64,000 bases of DNA from Lentisphaerota bacterium (GTDB taxonomy: Bacteria; Verrucomicrobiota; Lentisphaeria; Victivallales; Victivallaceae): NCBI GenBank assembly GCA_017134815.1, contig CP071032.1:682001-746000 (forward strand), read 5' to 3'. The notes beneath the pieces were generated by a model, which saw only the letters and a program-made list of their open reading frames with translations, was not told where the DNA came from and did not search any database. How positions within the stretch are numbered: the first letter of the stretch is position 1; every line of letters begins with the position of its first letter. Positions 37,088 to 46,584 of this stretch are shown piece by piece. The position numbers were made by a program, and so were the translations under genes.

Positions 37088-37486
37088 ATGACAGCCAAAA
37101 AGCCTGAAGGCAAAAATGATCCGGACTCCAGACGCACCGGCGGTACCTGCGGAGGCTGCATAGGCTGCCTGTTCTTCCTGCTGGCAGTAACCGGCGTAAT
37201 ATTCTGGATAATTGTCAAACCCAAGCTGGAAGAAGCCGGGTATTCTTTTGATGATTTTAAAAGTACTGCCAGAGAGATTAAAAACAATATCGCAGAAACC
37301 ATCCAGAACCTTTCTGACAAATACGATGCCGCCAAGGATAAACTTAGCTCAGTCAAGGAAAAGGCTGGCGATTTGAAAGATGACCTTAATGACAATTATG
37401 ATAATGTGAAGAATAAAGCCAAAGACATGAAGGATAAAGCTCAGGATTCAATCAACGAATCTGCGCCTGAGCTGATTCCGGGATAA
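37088..37486 (+). CDS. Membrane-anchored coiled-coil/LEA-like small protein
   Basis: 132 residues, function not recognised. A Cys/Gly-rich stretch (TCGGCIGC, about 19-26) precedes one membrane helix (about 27-46). A long, highly charged amphipathic helix (about 50-125) follows, rich in Lys/Asp with repeats of the type DKLSSVKEKAGDLKDDL. That composition resembles LEA or apolipoprotein-like helices. Six bases upstream of the SDR gene, so co-transcribed. ATG follows AAGGGAATTATC. Confidence 0.7.
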   Translation: MTAKKPEGKNDPDSRRTGGTCGGCIGCLFFLLAVTGVIFWIIVKPKLEEAGYSFDDFKSTAREIKNNIAETIQNLSDKYDAAKDKLSSVKEKAGDLKDDLNDNYDNVKNKAKDMKDKAQDSINESAPELIPG

Positions 37487-37491
37487 CAATA

Positions 37492-38271
37492 ATGCAAAAC
37501 TCTGACAAAACAGTATTGATAACCGGCGGCACCAAGGGTATCGGACTGGCAACTGTCAAACGCTTTTGTGAAGCGGGAATGCGAGTGATAACCTGTGGAC
37601 GAAAGCAAGATATCTGGCAGGCCATAAGCAAAAAACATTCTATTTTGAAAAGTGTTGACTTCTTCGCCGTCGATTTATGCAGAGATGATGAACTTGAAAG
37701 ATTTTTTGCTCATATCAGGGACAAATATCATTTCATCGATATTGCAGTAAATAACGCGGCAATGCCTATTGCTGCTGCGGGAAACTTTAAAGACCTTGAT
37801 TATGCAGCAATCAGCTTGAATTTAGAAAATGATCTGATTATGCCTGTAAAGTGCATAAAGAAAGAGCTTGACCTGATGCGGTCCGGCTCAAATATTGTCA
37901 ACGTGACATCAATAAGCGGTTTTACTGCAACTACCCAGGCAGCGGTCTACACTGCGGCTAAACATGGTCTTGAAGGTCTTAGCAAAACTCTGGCTCTGGA
38001 GCTTATCGGGCAAAACATCAGAGTAAATTGTGTAGCTCCCGGTTTGACTATGACTCCACGCTGGGATAAGCGACTCAGTCTGCCGGACAGTTCAGCCGAA
38101 CTTGAAAAAATCCAAAACCAGCTCCCGGCTGGAAGGTTCGCTGCTCCTGAGGAAATAGCCGCTGCCATTTTCTGGATCAGCTCTGAACAGGCAAGTTATG
38201 TCAACGGACATACTCTGGTTGTAGATGGCGGGTTTTCGATCCCTGATGCAAGAACCTGCAAATATGAATAA
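37492..38271 (+). CDS. Short-chain dehydrogenase/reductase
   Basis: Classical SDR, 259 residues: NAD(P) motif TGGTKGIGLATVKRF, VNNAAMP, catalytic Ser in VNVTSISGF, YTAAK (Tyr-Lys pair), RVNCVAPGLTMTP, and the C-terminal YVNGHTLVVDGGF. Similar to 3-oxoacyl reductase-like and sugar dehydrogenases; substrate cannot be assigned. Immediately follows the membrane-anchored helix gene. Confidence 0.9.
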   Translation: MQNSDKTVLITGGTKGIGLATVKRFCEAGMRVITCGRKQDIWQAISKKHSILKSVDFFAVDLCRDDELERFFAHIRDKYHFIDIAVNNAAMPIAAAGNFKDLDYAAISLNLENDLIMPVKCIKKELDLMRSGSNIVNVTSISGFTATTQAAVYTAAKHGLEGLSKTLALELIGQNIRVNCVAPGLTMTPRWDKRLSLPDSSAELEKIQNQLPAGRFAAPEEIAAAIFWISSEQASYVNGHTLVVDGGFSIPDARTCKYE

Positions 38272-38461
38272 GACCAGTCCTTTCTAAATGAATCCGCAAT
38301 TATAAAAGAAAAATAGTGATTTCAGGTTTGACGTGATTTAATTGCGGTGTAAAGTTGCAATTCAAAGCTCAAGCCTGAAACAGCTGTTCCGGAATTCTTG
38401 AAGCAGCACTTTTCCGGCTGTAAAAAAATTACCGACGATTCTTTACTAATGGAGTATTACA

Positions 38462-39277
38462 ATGGGAGCCCCGCTTTTTAAAGTTTTGATTCTTGCTGTT
38501 GTTCAAGGCATTGCCGAATTTCTTCCGATCAGTTCTTCAGGTCATCTTACTGTTTTAAGCAAGCTGTTTGGATTCGATCCGGACTGCAGTTTGCTGTTGA
38601 CAGTTATACTGCATGCCGGAACGCTTGCCGCTATTATAATATTTTACTTCAAAGAACTTATTAAGTTGCTGCATCCTCAAAACTACCGTATGGTTGGGCT
38701 CCTTCTGCTGGCAACAGTTCCGGTGGGCATTACCGGAGTGGCTATATCAAAGCTGGGCTTTGAAGAGACTGTCTTTAATAATCTTTTTGTCCCTGGTGTC
38801 GGATTTATAATTACTGCTACCCTGCTGCGCTGGGGATTGCACAGCAGAGAGTCGGACGAGGAATGTCTGCCAATGGAAAAAATGAGTGTCAGGACCTGCA
38901 TATATATCGGACTTGCCCAGGCATTTGCCATTCTGCCAGGAGTTTCAAGGTCCGGTTCGACCATTTCTGCCGCGTTACGCTCCGGCATTAAAAAGGCAGA
39001 TGCCGCCCGCTTCTCCTTCCTAATGGCAATTCCGGCCATTGGCGGCGCAGTCGGTTATAAGCTATTGTCAGCCTTGACAAAACCTAAAACACAGCTAGGT
39101 TCAGTTAGCACGCATGAACTGCTGCTGGGCTTTCTGGTATCCGCTGTTGTCGGTTACTTTGCGCTATGGCTGTTGCTTGACATGCTGAAAAAAGGAAAAC
39201 TGCAGGCATTTTCATGGTATCTTTACTGTCTTGGGACTGCAGTCTTGATCTGGGCTTTTATCAGTTTTTTTATATAA
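38462..39277 (+). CDS. uppP: Undecaprenyl-diphosphatase
   Basis: Integral membrane phosphatase recycling the lipid carrier for cell-wall synthesis. The 271 residues have the two UppP/BacA motifs EFLPISSSGHL (near residue 19) and PGVSRSGSTISAAL, plus about eight membrane segments. Start ATG follows TGGAGTATTACA. It lies 24 bases upstream of proC. Confidence 0.96.
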   Translation: MGAPLFKVLILAVVQGIAEFLPISSSGHLTVLSKLFGFDPDCSLLLTVILHAGTLAAIIIFYFKELIKLLHPQNYRMVGLLLLATVPVGITGVAISKLGFEETVFNNLFVPGVGFIITATLLRWGLHSRESDEECLPMEKMSVRTCIYIGLAQAFAILPGVSRSGSTISAALRSGIKKADAARFSFLMAIPAIGGAVGYKLLSALTKPKTQLGSVSTHELLLGFLVSAVVGYFALWLLLDMLKKGKLQAFSWYLYCLGTAVLIWAFISFFI

Positions 39278-39301
39278 TCATTGAGTAAATGGAGGCGGAT
39301 C

Positions 39302-40108
39302 GTGAATAATAACAACATTCTTTTCATAGGGGCCGGAAAAATGGCCACTGCAATTGCCGGCGGCATGATTGTCAGCGACTTCAGCGCCGGACAGATCAAA
39401 GCCTTTGACGTATCAAAAGAAGCGGCTGAAGCTTTTACCTTGAAAACCGGTGTGCAAGCCGAATGCAAAAACCTAAAACCGCTTATTGACAAAGCTGACA
39501 CGGTTATTTTAGCGGTGAAACCACAGCACTTGTCAAAGGTATCCAGAAAGGCTGGAATTACACTGAATAACAAGCTGGTTGTTTCAATAGCAGCTGGAGT
39601 CAAAATTGAACGGATAAAGGAACTGACTGCAGCTGAACGGATAATCAGAGTGATGCCCAACACCCCTGCCATGGTTAATGCCGGTGCCAGTGCCTATGCC
39701 TTGTCTGATGAGGTTTCTGAAACAGATGAAGAACTGGTTACCGCAATTCTGAAATCAATTGGAACTTATACGAAACTACCTGAAAGTCTCATGGATGCAG
39801 TAACCGGCGTCAGCGGCAGCGGCCCGGCTTATGTATTTGATTTTATCCAGGCAATGGCTGATGGCGGGGTTAACGCCGGATTGCCGCGTGAAGCGGCAAT
39901 GAAACTGGCTGCCCAGACGGTTATGGGAGCGGCCAGGCTCATGCTTGAAAGCGGCGAACACCCGGCAGTGCTGCGGGACCAGGTAACTTCGCCCGGCGGT
40001 ACTACCGCCAAAGCCCTGGCTGTACTTGAAAGTAATTCATTTAAAGGTATTGTTATCGAAGCAGTTCTGGCTTCAGTTGAACATTCAATTGAGCTGGGAA
40101 ACAAATAA
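39302..40108 (+). CDS. proC: Pyrroline-5-carboxylate reductase
   Basis: Last step of proline synthesis. The 268 residues begin with the Rossmann motif ILFIGAGKMATAIAGG. RVMPNTPAMVNAGASAY, VSGSGPAYVFDFIQAMADGGVNAGL and DQVTSPGGTTAKAL are diagnostic. GTG 39302 is preferred: GGAGG lies 7 bases upstream, and the upstream in-frame TTG 39281 would add an atypical SKWRRIV leader. Confidence 0.95.
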   Translation: MNNNNILFIGAGKMATAIAGGMIVSDFSAGQIKAFDVSKEAAEAFTLKTGVQAECKNLKPLIDKADTVILAVKPQHLSKVSRKAGITLNNKLVVSIAAGVKIERIKELTAAERIIRVMPNTPAMVNAGASAYALSDEVSETDEELVTAILKSIGTYTKLPESLMDAVTGVSGSGPAYVFDFIQAMADGGVNAGLPREAAMKLAAQTVMGAARLMLESGEHPAVLRDQVTSPGGTTAKALAVLESNSFKGIVIEAVLASVEHSIELGNK

Positions 40109-40125
40109 GCAACTAAAGGCACAAA

Positions 40126-40881
40126 ATGGAACTGAAAAATCGTTTAAGCGTAATTATCCCGGTCTATAATGAAGGGAAAACCGTTAATGCTGTTATCGAG
40201 CGCGTTCAGGCGCGCCCTGAAACCGGTGAAATTATTATTGTCGAGGACGCCTCAACGGATAATACACGTGAAAGCTTAAAAGTTTTTGAAGATCAGCCTG
40301 ATATCAAGATATTTTACCAGGAAAAAAATCTGGGCAAAGGAGCTGCGGTTACCAGAGGAATTGCAGAAGCAACAAAGGATTTCATAATTATTCAGGATGC
40401 TGATTTTGAATACACTCCTGAAGACTGGCCTGCTGTGCTTGCTCCATTGGCTGATGGCAGAGCTGATGTTGTCTATGGCTCCAGGTTTATGGGAACCCCC
40501 GGCATGGTACGCTATTTCAGACATGAAATGGGCAACAAATTTCTGACTTTTATCTCAAATCTTTTTTCTGATATTCATTTGAGCGACATGGAAACGTGCT
40601 ATAAAGCCTTTCGCCGTGAAGTTGTCCAAAACCTCAATCTTGAGTCAAAGCGATTCGGCATTGAGGTTGAATTCACCGCCAAGCTCGCCAGAGCCAGGAT
40701 TCTACGCATCTGGGAAGTGCCAATCTCATATAGCCCGCGCCGCTACAGTGAAGGGAAAAAAATAACCTGGAAAGACGGCATTTCTGCGTTATACCACATC
40801 GTAAAGTTCAATGTTTTTATGAACAGCAGTAAATTTTATAAGCAACCATGGGCTGAACTGCTTGGCAGAAAAACGCGCTGA
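40126..40881 (+). CDS. Family 2 glycosyltransferase (dolichol-phosphate-sugar synthase-like)
   Basis: GT-A fold glycosyltransferase of 251 residues: LSVIIPVYNEGKTVNAVIERV, IVEDASTDNTRESL, DxD-type QDADFEYTPEDW, VYGSRFMG, and SDMETCYKAFRREV. No C-terminal membrane segment, so it is a soluble or peripheral DPM1-like enzyme, probably charging a polyprenyl phosphate with a sugar. It follows proC by 17 bases; its proximity to uppP fits lipid-carrier metabolism. Confidence 0.9.
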   Translation: MELKNRLSVIIPVYNEGKTVNAVIERVQARPETGEIIIVEDASTDNTRESLKVFEDQPDIKIFYQEKNLGKGAAVTRGIAEATKDFIIIQDADFEYTPEDWPAVLAPLADGRADVVYGSRFMGTPGMVRYFRHEMGNKFLTFISNLFSDIHLSDMETCYKAFRREVVQNLNLESKRFGIEVEFTAKLARARILRIWEVPISYSPRRYSEGKKITWKDGISALYHIVKFNVFMNSSKFYKQPWAELLGRKTR

Positions 40882-40962
40882 TCAGCAGCTGATAAGAGAG
40901 AATTTAAAAGTTTTTCAATCAATGTTATGCCACATCCAAAAATTACATCCGGGGTTTAACAC

Positions 40963-41898
40963 ATGATTCACCTTTTGTATATAATTGCGATCTTGATTCT
41001 GACAGTATGTTATATTTTGACAACCCTGTATTTTATTTCCCGTGGTAAAAAGCGGGCCGATAATTTAAAGCGGAATTTTGAAAAAGACAGGCAGAATTTT
41101 CTCTCTGAGACTCTGACTCCGATTCATGAAAGTGAAGAGGAGAAGCTGAAAATAGCAGAAGCCAATCTCAAACTGCTGGAGCAACAGGAAAAACTGCAGG
41201 AGCAGAAACTTGAAATGGCAGAAGCCAACCTGAAGTTGCTGGAACTTAAGGAACAGGTTGAATATGAAAAGGAACGTTCTGAAAAACTGCTGCTCAACAT
41301 CCTGCCGGCACGGGTAGCACATGAGCTTAAGGAAACGGGAAGAAGCGTCCCGGAATCCTTTGATAATGTAACTGTATTTTTCTCAGATATCGTTGATTTC
41401 ACAAGACTTACCAGCACCATAGATCCGGCTGATGTAATCAACGAACTCAGTGACATATTTACTGAATTTGATAAGATATTCTCCAATAATCATTGTGAAC
41501 GGATTAAAACTATTGGTGATGCCTATTTGAGTGTTTCTGGCATGCCGACTGCTGACACAAAACACTTCAGCAACATTTTAAATGCTGCTCTTGAAGCTAT
41601 GGAGTTCCTGCATAAGAGGAATTCCGGTTCCGGCCTGAAATGGCACATGCGGATGGGAGTTCATTCCGGCAGTGTTGTAGGAGGAATTGTCGGTGTCGAA
41701 AAATATATTTATGATGTATTTGGTGACACCATAAACACCGCTGCTCGGATGGAGAGATACTCAGAACCAATGCGCATTAATGTCTCAGAGGATACTTACC
41801 AGCTGGCAAAAGAAGAATTCAAGTTCATTGAAAGAATTCCGGTTGAAGTAAAAGGCAAAGGCACCGTAAAGATGTATTTTCTCGAAAAACCCGCCTGA
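40963..41898 (+). CDS. Membrane-bound class III adenylate cyclase
   Basis: 311 residues: a single N-terminal membrane helix (about 3-26), a long coiled coil (about 40-110) containing an internal repeat (KIAEANLKLLE at 63-73, EMAEANLKLLE at 84-94), then a class III cyclase domain. Metal-binding Asp142 (FFSDIVDFTRL) and Asp186, adenine-specifying Lys182 and Asp251, and transition-state Asn258/Arg262 are all in place. An active adenylate cyclase making cAMP is therefore expected. There is no separate sensor domain. Signal unknown. Confidence 0.9.
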   Translation: MIHLLYIIAILILTVCYILTTLYFISRGKKRADNLKRNFEKDRQNFLSETLTPIHESEEEKLKIAEANLKLLEQQEKLQEQKLEMAEANLKLLELKEQVEYEKERSEKLLLNILPARVAHELKETGRSVPESFDNVTVFFSDIVDFTRLTSTIDPADVINELSDIFTEFDKIFSNNHCERIKTIGDAYLSVSGMPTADTKHFSNILNAALEAMEFLHKRNSGSGLKWHMRMGVHSGSVVGGIVGVEKYIYDVFGDTINTAARMERYSEPMRINVSEDTYQLAKEEFKFIERIPVEVKGKGTVKMYFLEKPA

Positions 41899-42038
41899 AG
41901 AGATATCTGATTTTACTTGCAACTGCTGTTTCTTTTTTCGTTTAATGTATTATATTATTTTTTACGAAAATTATTTAACACCATCGTTATAATTATCTTT
42001 CGTCCAGAATTACAGCCAGAAAGCAAAAGGAACAGCGA

Positions 42039-42203
42039 ATGGATTTCCATGACAAAGCAAAACGCACAGCCATCTGGATGCATATCCACTGTACAGAATG
42101 CGCTCCTGACCGTCACAATACTTATAAAATGGTTGTGAATTTATGCACAAATGACAAGGCTGACAAAGCCCTGCACTTATCTCGTTGCTGCAATAAACAG
42201 TAG
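42039..42203 (+). CDS. Small Cys-rich ORF (54 residues) upstream of hisG
   Basis: ATG with AAAAGGA about 7 bases upstream opens a 54-codon frame ending TAG. The product is hydrophilic and has five cysteines (HIHCTEC in the middle, one further Cys, and RCC near the end) plus several histidines, suggesting metal binding. Not recognised as a known family. It sits in a 386-base gap between the cyclase gene and hisG, 81 bases before hisG. The Shine-Dalgarno and residue pattern support it; conservation has not been tested. Confidence 0.5.
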   Translation: MDFHDKAKRTAIWMHIHCTECAPDRHNTYKMVVNLCTNDKADKALHLSRCCNKQ

Positions 42204-42284
42204 AAGCTGAAGAACAGAATAATTAATAATCCAATCTTTGCAGGACTGTGTAAAAAAGCTATTACAGATAAAAAGGAAAGACTC

Positions 42285-43157
42285 ATGCCAAAGCTGAATT
42301 TAGGAATCCCAAAAGGAAGTCTTGAAAAAACCACTTGCCAAATGTTTGCCAAAGCCGGCTATAATATATCAATCAGCTCTCGCTCCTATTTCCCGGCTAT
42401 TGATGACGGGGAAATTGAATGTATGCTCATCAGAGCCCAGGAAATGTCCCGCTATGTCGAGAAAGGCATCCTTGACTGCGGCCTGACTGGATACGACTGG
42501 ATTCAGGAAAACGGTTCTGATGTAGAGGAAATAGCTGAGCTTGTTTACGGCAAAGTTGGGCGCCGACCACTACGCTGGGTTCTGGCGGTACCGGAGTCTT
42601 CTGATATAAAATCTGTCCAGGACCTCGAGGGCAGACTGATTGCCACGGAAGCTGTCGGAATGACCAGGCGCTACCTTAAAAAACACGGCGTTAATGCAAC
42701 AGTAGAGTTCAGCTGGGGAGCAACAGAGGTGAAACCGCCCCGGCTTGCGGATACAATTGTTGAGATTACCGAAACAGGTTCTTCTCTGAGGGCAAATAAA
42801 TTAAAAATTATTGACACACTTTGTGAAAGCACCACTCGGTTTATTGCTAACCGGGGCGCTATGGCCGACAATTTCAAACGGGCTAAAATTGAAAAAATAG
42901 CCATGCTGCTGAAAGCGGTACTGGCTGCTGAAGGCAAAGCGGGGTTAATGTTGAATATAAAACAGAAAAACCTGGACCGGGCACTTGAGAAACTTCCCGC
43001 ACTTGAACGTCCCACAGTTTCGCCGTTAGCTGAGCCAGGCTGGGTAGCCGTTAATACTATTGTAGATGAGTATATTGTCCGGGACCTGATCCCGGAACTT
43101 ATTGCCTGCGGCGCGACAGGCATTGTGGAATTCCCCTTAAATAAAATAGTTCTTTAG
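42285..43157 (+). CDS. hisG: ATP phosphoribosyltransferase, long form
   Basis: First step of histidine synthesis. The 290 residues correspond to the HisG-L form with a C-terminal ACT-like regulatory domain, so HisZ is not needed. Motifs: [44 protein letters not shown], and [16 protein letters not shown]. The C-terminal [14 protein letters not shown] closes the regulatory domain, which in this family binds histidine for feedback inhibition. ATG follows AAAGGAAAGACTC. Confidence 0.95.
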   Translation: MPKLNLGIPKGSLEKTTCQMFAKAGYNISISSRSYFPAIDDGEIECMLIRAQEMSRYVEKGILDCGLTGYDWIQENGSDVEEIAELVYGKVGRRPLRWVLAVPESSDIKSVQDLEGRLIATEAVGMTRRYLKKHGVNATVEFSWGATEVKPPRLADTIVEITETGSSLRANKLKIIDTLCESTTRFIANRGAMADNFKRAKIEKIAMLLKAVLAAEGKAGLMLNIKQKNLDRALEKLPALERPTVSPLAEPGWVAVNTIVDEYIVRDLIPELIACGATGIVEFPLNKIVL

Positions 43158-43223
43158 CATAATTCAATATCGCCTTCGAAGGTTGGTTTTCCAGCTTTCG
43201 AAGCTGAAAAAGGGAAGCTTTTT

Positions 43224-44522
43224 CTAGCCGTTCATAGCCGTTTCAGCCAGCAGAAAGGGAATCAGTTCGTCGACATCCCCTGCCCCTAGAACCGCTACTA
43301 CTGCGGGTTCCGGCATTCCATTCAGGATACTTGCCGGCATGTCCATCCACTCGCCAGTGAGGTTGACAGCGGTATTCCCAATGCTTTCGGCAAGGTCGGC
43401 TGAATCAACCGGTCCAACCTCGGTCCATGCGGCAAATACCGGCACTGTGAAAACAGAGTCAGCATTTTTCAACTGCAGAGCGAAGTCGTCAATATACTTA
43501 GCCAGTCTGGCAAATCTATGAGGCTGAAATACCACTCTCAAATGCCTGGCCGGATAAGTAATTCTAAGTAGTTCCAGCGCACATTTTACCTCTGTCGGGT
43601 GATGCGCATAATCCTCAATAACAATCAATCTTTTGCTTTTGTAGTGCCGAGTCATTCTACGGTCAACGCCGGGAAAGCTGGCCAGCATTCCAGCAGTCTC
43701 AGCAACTTCCAGTCCCAATTCAGCCGCTACTGCACAGACAATTGCCGAATCCACCCGCATAAACCCCCGGATTGAGTCAGGCAGTTGCTTGAATGCCGAA
43801 TACATTTTATCGATATAAACTACATTTTCGTGTCTGCAAAAAACACTACGGGCAATATCGTCTTCCCAGCATAACAGACTGTTGCTTCTTTCCCCAAAAG
43901 TCTTGAAGTTTTCAAAGAGCTGCTCATCACCGCCGACACTCCAGCTATGGTCATCCTCAACATTAGTAACTACCCCCAGCCAGGGTTGAAAAAAAGCGTG
44001 GGTTCCATCACTTTCATCAGCTTCAGTCACGAAAACATCACCATCACCGGCAGCATAATCCTTAAAATTGTTTACTTTTCCTCCAATCAAATAACCACAG
44101 TCAATACCGCACTGCCTGAGCAGCCATACCAGCATTGCCGTTACCGTAGTTTTACCGTGCGACCCGGTTATCGCAACCTGACGCCTGTAACATGAACTGA
44201 GTCTGGCCAGAAATTCGCCACGCCGCACACATGGAATACCTCTTTTCTCAGCTTCCATCAATTCCGGGTTATCCGCTTCAGCAGCCGAGGTAAACACCAG
44301 CAACCCCGTATCTGCTGCAAGATTAGTTTCACAGTGTCCACAAAAAACATCCGCACCGGCTGCAGCCAGGGCGGATGTTTTGTCATTTAATTTAATATCA
44401 GAGCCGGATACCGCATGACCGCGCTCCAGCATAATACCGGCAAGAGGCGCGGTTCCGGCTCCGCCAATACCGACAAAATGTATTCTGCCGGGGAAGTTTT
44501 CGTGATTACTCTCCTGTCTCAT
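43224..44522 (-). CDS. murC: Mur ligase, probable UDP-N-acetylmuramate-L-alanine ligase (MurC)
   Basis: Cytosolic ATP-dependent ligase. IHFVGIGGAGTAPLAGIMLERG and VSGSD at the N terminus, P-loop GSHGKTTVTAML, EADESDGTH, VTNVEDDH, EDYAHHPTEV and VFQPHRFARL all match MurC; the related recycling ligase Mpl is the alternative. Length about 432. The start is uncertain: ATG 44522 overlaps the exporter gene's end by 17 bases, and an in-frame ATG lies at 44561; neither has a strong Shine-Dalgarno. Third gene of an aminotransferase-exporter-ligase operon, not in a dcw cluster. Confidence 0.82.
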   Translation of the reverse strand: MRQESNHENFPGRIHFVGIGGAGTAPLAGIMLERGHAVSGSDIKLNDKTSALAAAGADVFCGHCETNLAADTGLLVFTSAAEADNPELMEAEKRGIPCVRRGEFLARLSSCYRRQVAITGSHGKTTVTAMLVWLLRQCGIDCGYLIGGKVNNFKDYAAGDGDVFVTEADESDGTHAFFQPWLGVVTNVEDDHSWSVGGDEQLFENFKTFGERSNSLLCWEDDIARSVFCRHENVVYIDKMYSAFKQLPDSIRGFMRVDSAIVCAVAAELGLEVAETAGMLASFPGVDRRMTRHYKSKRLIVIEDYAHHPTEVKCALELLRITYPARHLRVVFQPHRFARLAKYIDDFALQLKNADSVFTVPVFAAWTEVGPVDSADLAESIGNTAVNLTGEWMDMPASILNGMPEPAVVAVLGAGDVDELIPFLLAETAMNG

Positions 44523-46584
44523 CTGCGGTTGCGGTTTCTGAGGTTTTGAACTGAGTCTCATAAAGATTACGATAAATGCCTTCCTGCTTCAGCAGCTCAT
44601 CATGAGTGCCGCGCTCAGTAATAACACCATTTTTGAGTACTATAATCAGATCAGCATGCTGGATTGTGCTCAGGCGATGCGCAATGGCGAATACCGTGCG
44701 GTTCTCCATGGCACGATTCAATGCTTCCTGAACCAGACGTTCTGTAACCGTATCCAGTGCGCTCGTAGCCTCATCAAGAATAAGCACCGGAGGATTCTTC
44801 AGAATTGCCCGGGCAATAGCCACACGCTGCTTTTCGCCGCCGGAAAGCTTGAAGCCTTTTTCACCAACTTCAGTTTCATAGCCTTCACCATGTCTGCCGT
44901 CAACGATAAACTCGTGGGCATTAGCTTTTTTAGCGGCTTCAACAATCTGTTCCTGAGTTGCGTCATCACAGCCATAGGCAATATTATGCGCGATGGTTTC
45001 GTTAAACAAAACCGGAGTCTGGGTCACAATTCCGATATGCTCGCGCAGCGAATCTATTTTAAAGTCACGGACGTCAGTGCCGTCTATTGTCACAGACCCG
45101 CTGTTCACATCATAGAAGCGCGCGATAAGATTGGCGATAGTTGTTTTACCTGAACCGGTCTCACCGACAACCGCCACAACCTGACCTTTTTTGATCTTAA
45201 AATTGACGCCCTTAAGAATGTCGTTGTCATCATAGGCAAAACTTACATTATTAAAGGAGATCTCTTTATCAAACTTTTCAAGCTCAACAGCTCCGGAACG
45301 TTCCCGGATACCGGTATGTGTATCTATCAAGTCAAAATACCGGTCCGCCGCCGCCATACTGCGCTGCAGATAGGTAACAACTTTAGCCAGATCCTTGATT
45401 GGACGATAAGCTAGAATCGCCGGAGCCAGCATTGCAATCAGTGCTGTAAAGTTATAGCCTCTGCTGTAAGAATAAACCAGAAATACCAGTGTGGCCGCAA
45501 CCCCGATAACCTCCATCATCGGACTCATCAGCAGCTGCATCTTAAGTGCATGGACTATCGTCCTGAAGTACTTGCGGTTAACTTTATGGAAACGCCTTAC
45601 TTCAAGTTCTTCTGTATTACTGGCCTTTACCACCAGAATCCCCGTGAACACTTCGTGCATGCGGGAAATAACCTCAGCGATTTTGGCAAAAGAACCTTTA
45701 TATATTTTACGGATGCGACGCCCGAGAAAAGCAACCGGCAGAATAACAATCGGGGTACCGACCAGCAAGACCAGCAGCAATGAGTAATTATGCAGCTTCA
45801 TACTGAAAATCACAATTGCCGCAACACACGATAAAATTTCAATTGGACAACGCGTCGCGTCTGCAACAATATTGGCAACTGAAGTTTCGATCGCGGAGGT
45901 ATCATTTGTGCATCGACTGATCAGATGACCGACATCCATCTTTCCATAAAATTTGAGCGACTGACCAACCAGATTTTTGAAAATCTCATCACGCAGATCA
46001 GCGATCACCTTGGCCCCTACCCAACGGGTAAAATACCGGTTTATGTAGGTCATGAGGTTTTTGATTGTCCAGCCTATTACAAATGCAATAACATATATCA
46101 GGAAAAACTGCCAGGCCATACGTCCTGCAGAATCTATCACAGAGAAAGTATAATTGACAGGCCAGCTGATATTTACCTTACGCTTGTTTTCAACAGAAAT
46201 CGGCAGGTGCAGTTTCTGAGCATAATGCTCCAGTTTATCCATCGACTGAGTCAGCTTTGGATCACTGTCAGCAGGGCTGAGCACCTCAGCAATAGCTTTT
46301 TCTTTTTCTTCCTTTGTCAGTTCCCTGCCGTCCTGATTTTCTATTGCAGCGGCAATCTTGGCCGCCTGTTTAGAAACTGTCCGCGAAGGACCTCCGCCGA
46401 CAGAATATTCAACAGCGTTCATCAAGTCAGGCAGCACCATCAAACTGGCAAACATTGAACCGCCCACCATAAAACCGGCAACCACACCTATAGTGAGGCG
46501 AAACCAGTACGGCTTGGCATAACTCAACAGCCGCAGATAGCTCTGTCGCTTGAACTCTTTTTCGTTTTCTTTAATGCGACTCAT
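44506..46584 (-). CDS. MsbA-like ABC exporter (ABCB type) with extra loop
   Basis: Fused membrane and ATPase half-transporter, 692 residues. Six membrane segments occupy about 25-395, followed by an NBD with Walker A VGETGSGKTTIANL, signature LSGGEKQRVAIARAIL, Walker B VLILDEATSALD, and H-loop AHRLST. About 90 mostly charged residues (about 65-155), including a stretch like GRELTKEEKEKAIAE, lie between TM1 and TM2, making it longer than the roughly 580 residues usual for MsbA. Likely a lipid or LPS-precursor flippase. Directly abuts the aminotransferase gene. Confidence 0.88.
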   Translation of the reverse strand: MSRIKENEKEFKRQSYLRLLSYAKPYWFRLTIGVVAGFMVGGSMFASLMVLPDLMNAVEYSVGGGPSRTVSKQAAKIAAAIENQDGRELTKEEKEKAIAEVLSPADSDPKLTQSMDKLEHYAQKLHLPISVENKRKVNISWPVNYTFSVIDSAGRMAWQFFLIYVIAFVIGWTIKNLMTYINRYFTRWVGAKVIADLRDEIFKNLVGQSLKFYGKMDVGHLISRCTNDTSAIETSVANIVADATRCPIEILSCVAAIVIFSMKLHNYSLLLVLLVGTPIVILPVAFLGRRIRKIYKGSFAKIAEVISRMHEVFTGILVVKASNTEELEVRRFHKVNRKYFRTIVHALKMQLLMSPMMEVIGVAATLVFLVYSYSRGYNFTALIAMLAPAILAYRPIKDLAKVVTYLQRSMAAADRYFDLIDTHTGIRERSGAVELEKFDKEISFNNVSFAYDDNDILKGVNFKIKKGQVVAVVGETGSGKTTIANLIARFYDVNSGSVTIDGTDVRDFKIDSLREHIGIVTQTPVLFNETIAHNIAYGCDDATQEQIVEAAKKANAHEFIVDGRHGEGYETEVGEKGFKLSGGEKQRVAIARAILKNPPVLILDEATSALDTVTERLVQEALNRAMENRTVFAIAHRLSTIQHADLIIVLKNGVITERGTHDELLKQEGIYRNLYETQFKTSETATADETGE

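Noticed and set aside
43174..43205. Terminator between hisG and the MurC-like gene (CTTCGAA repeats)
   Set aside because: Several overlapping short inverted repeats but no stable single stem and no T-run; too weak to call.
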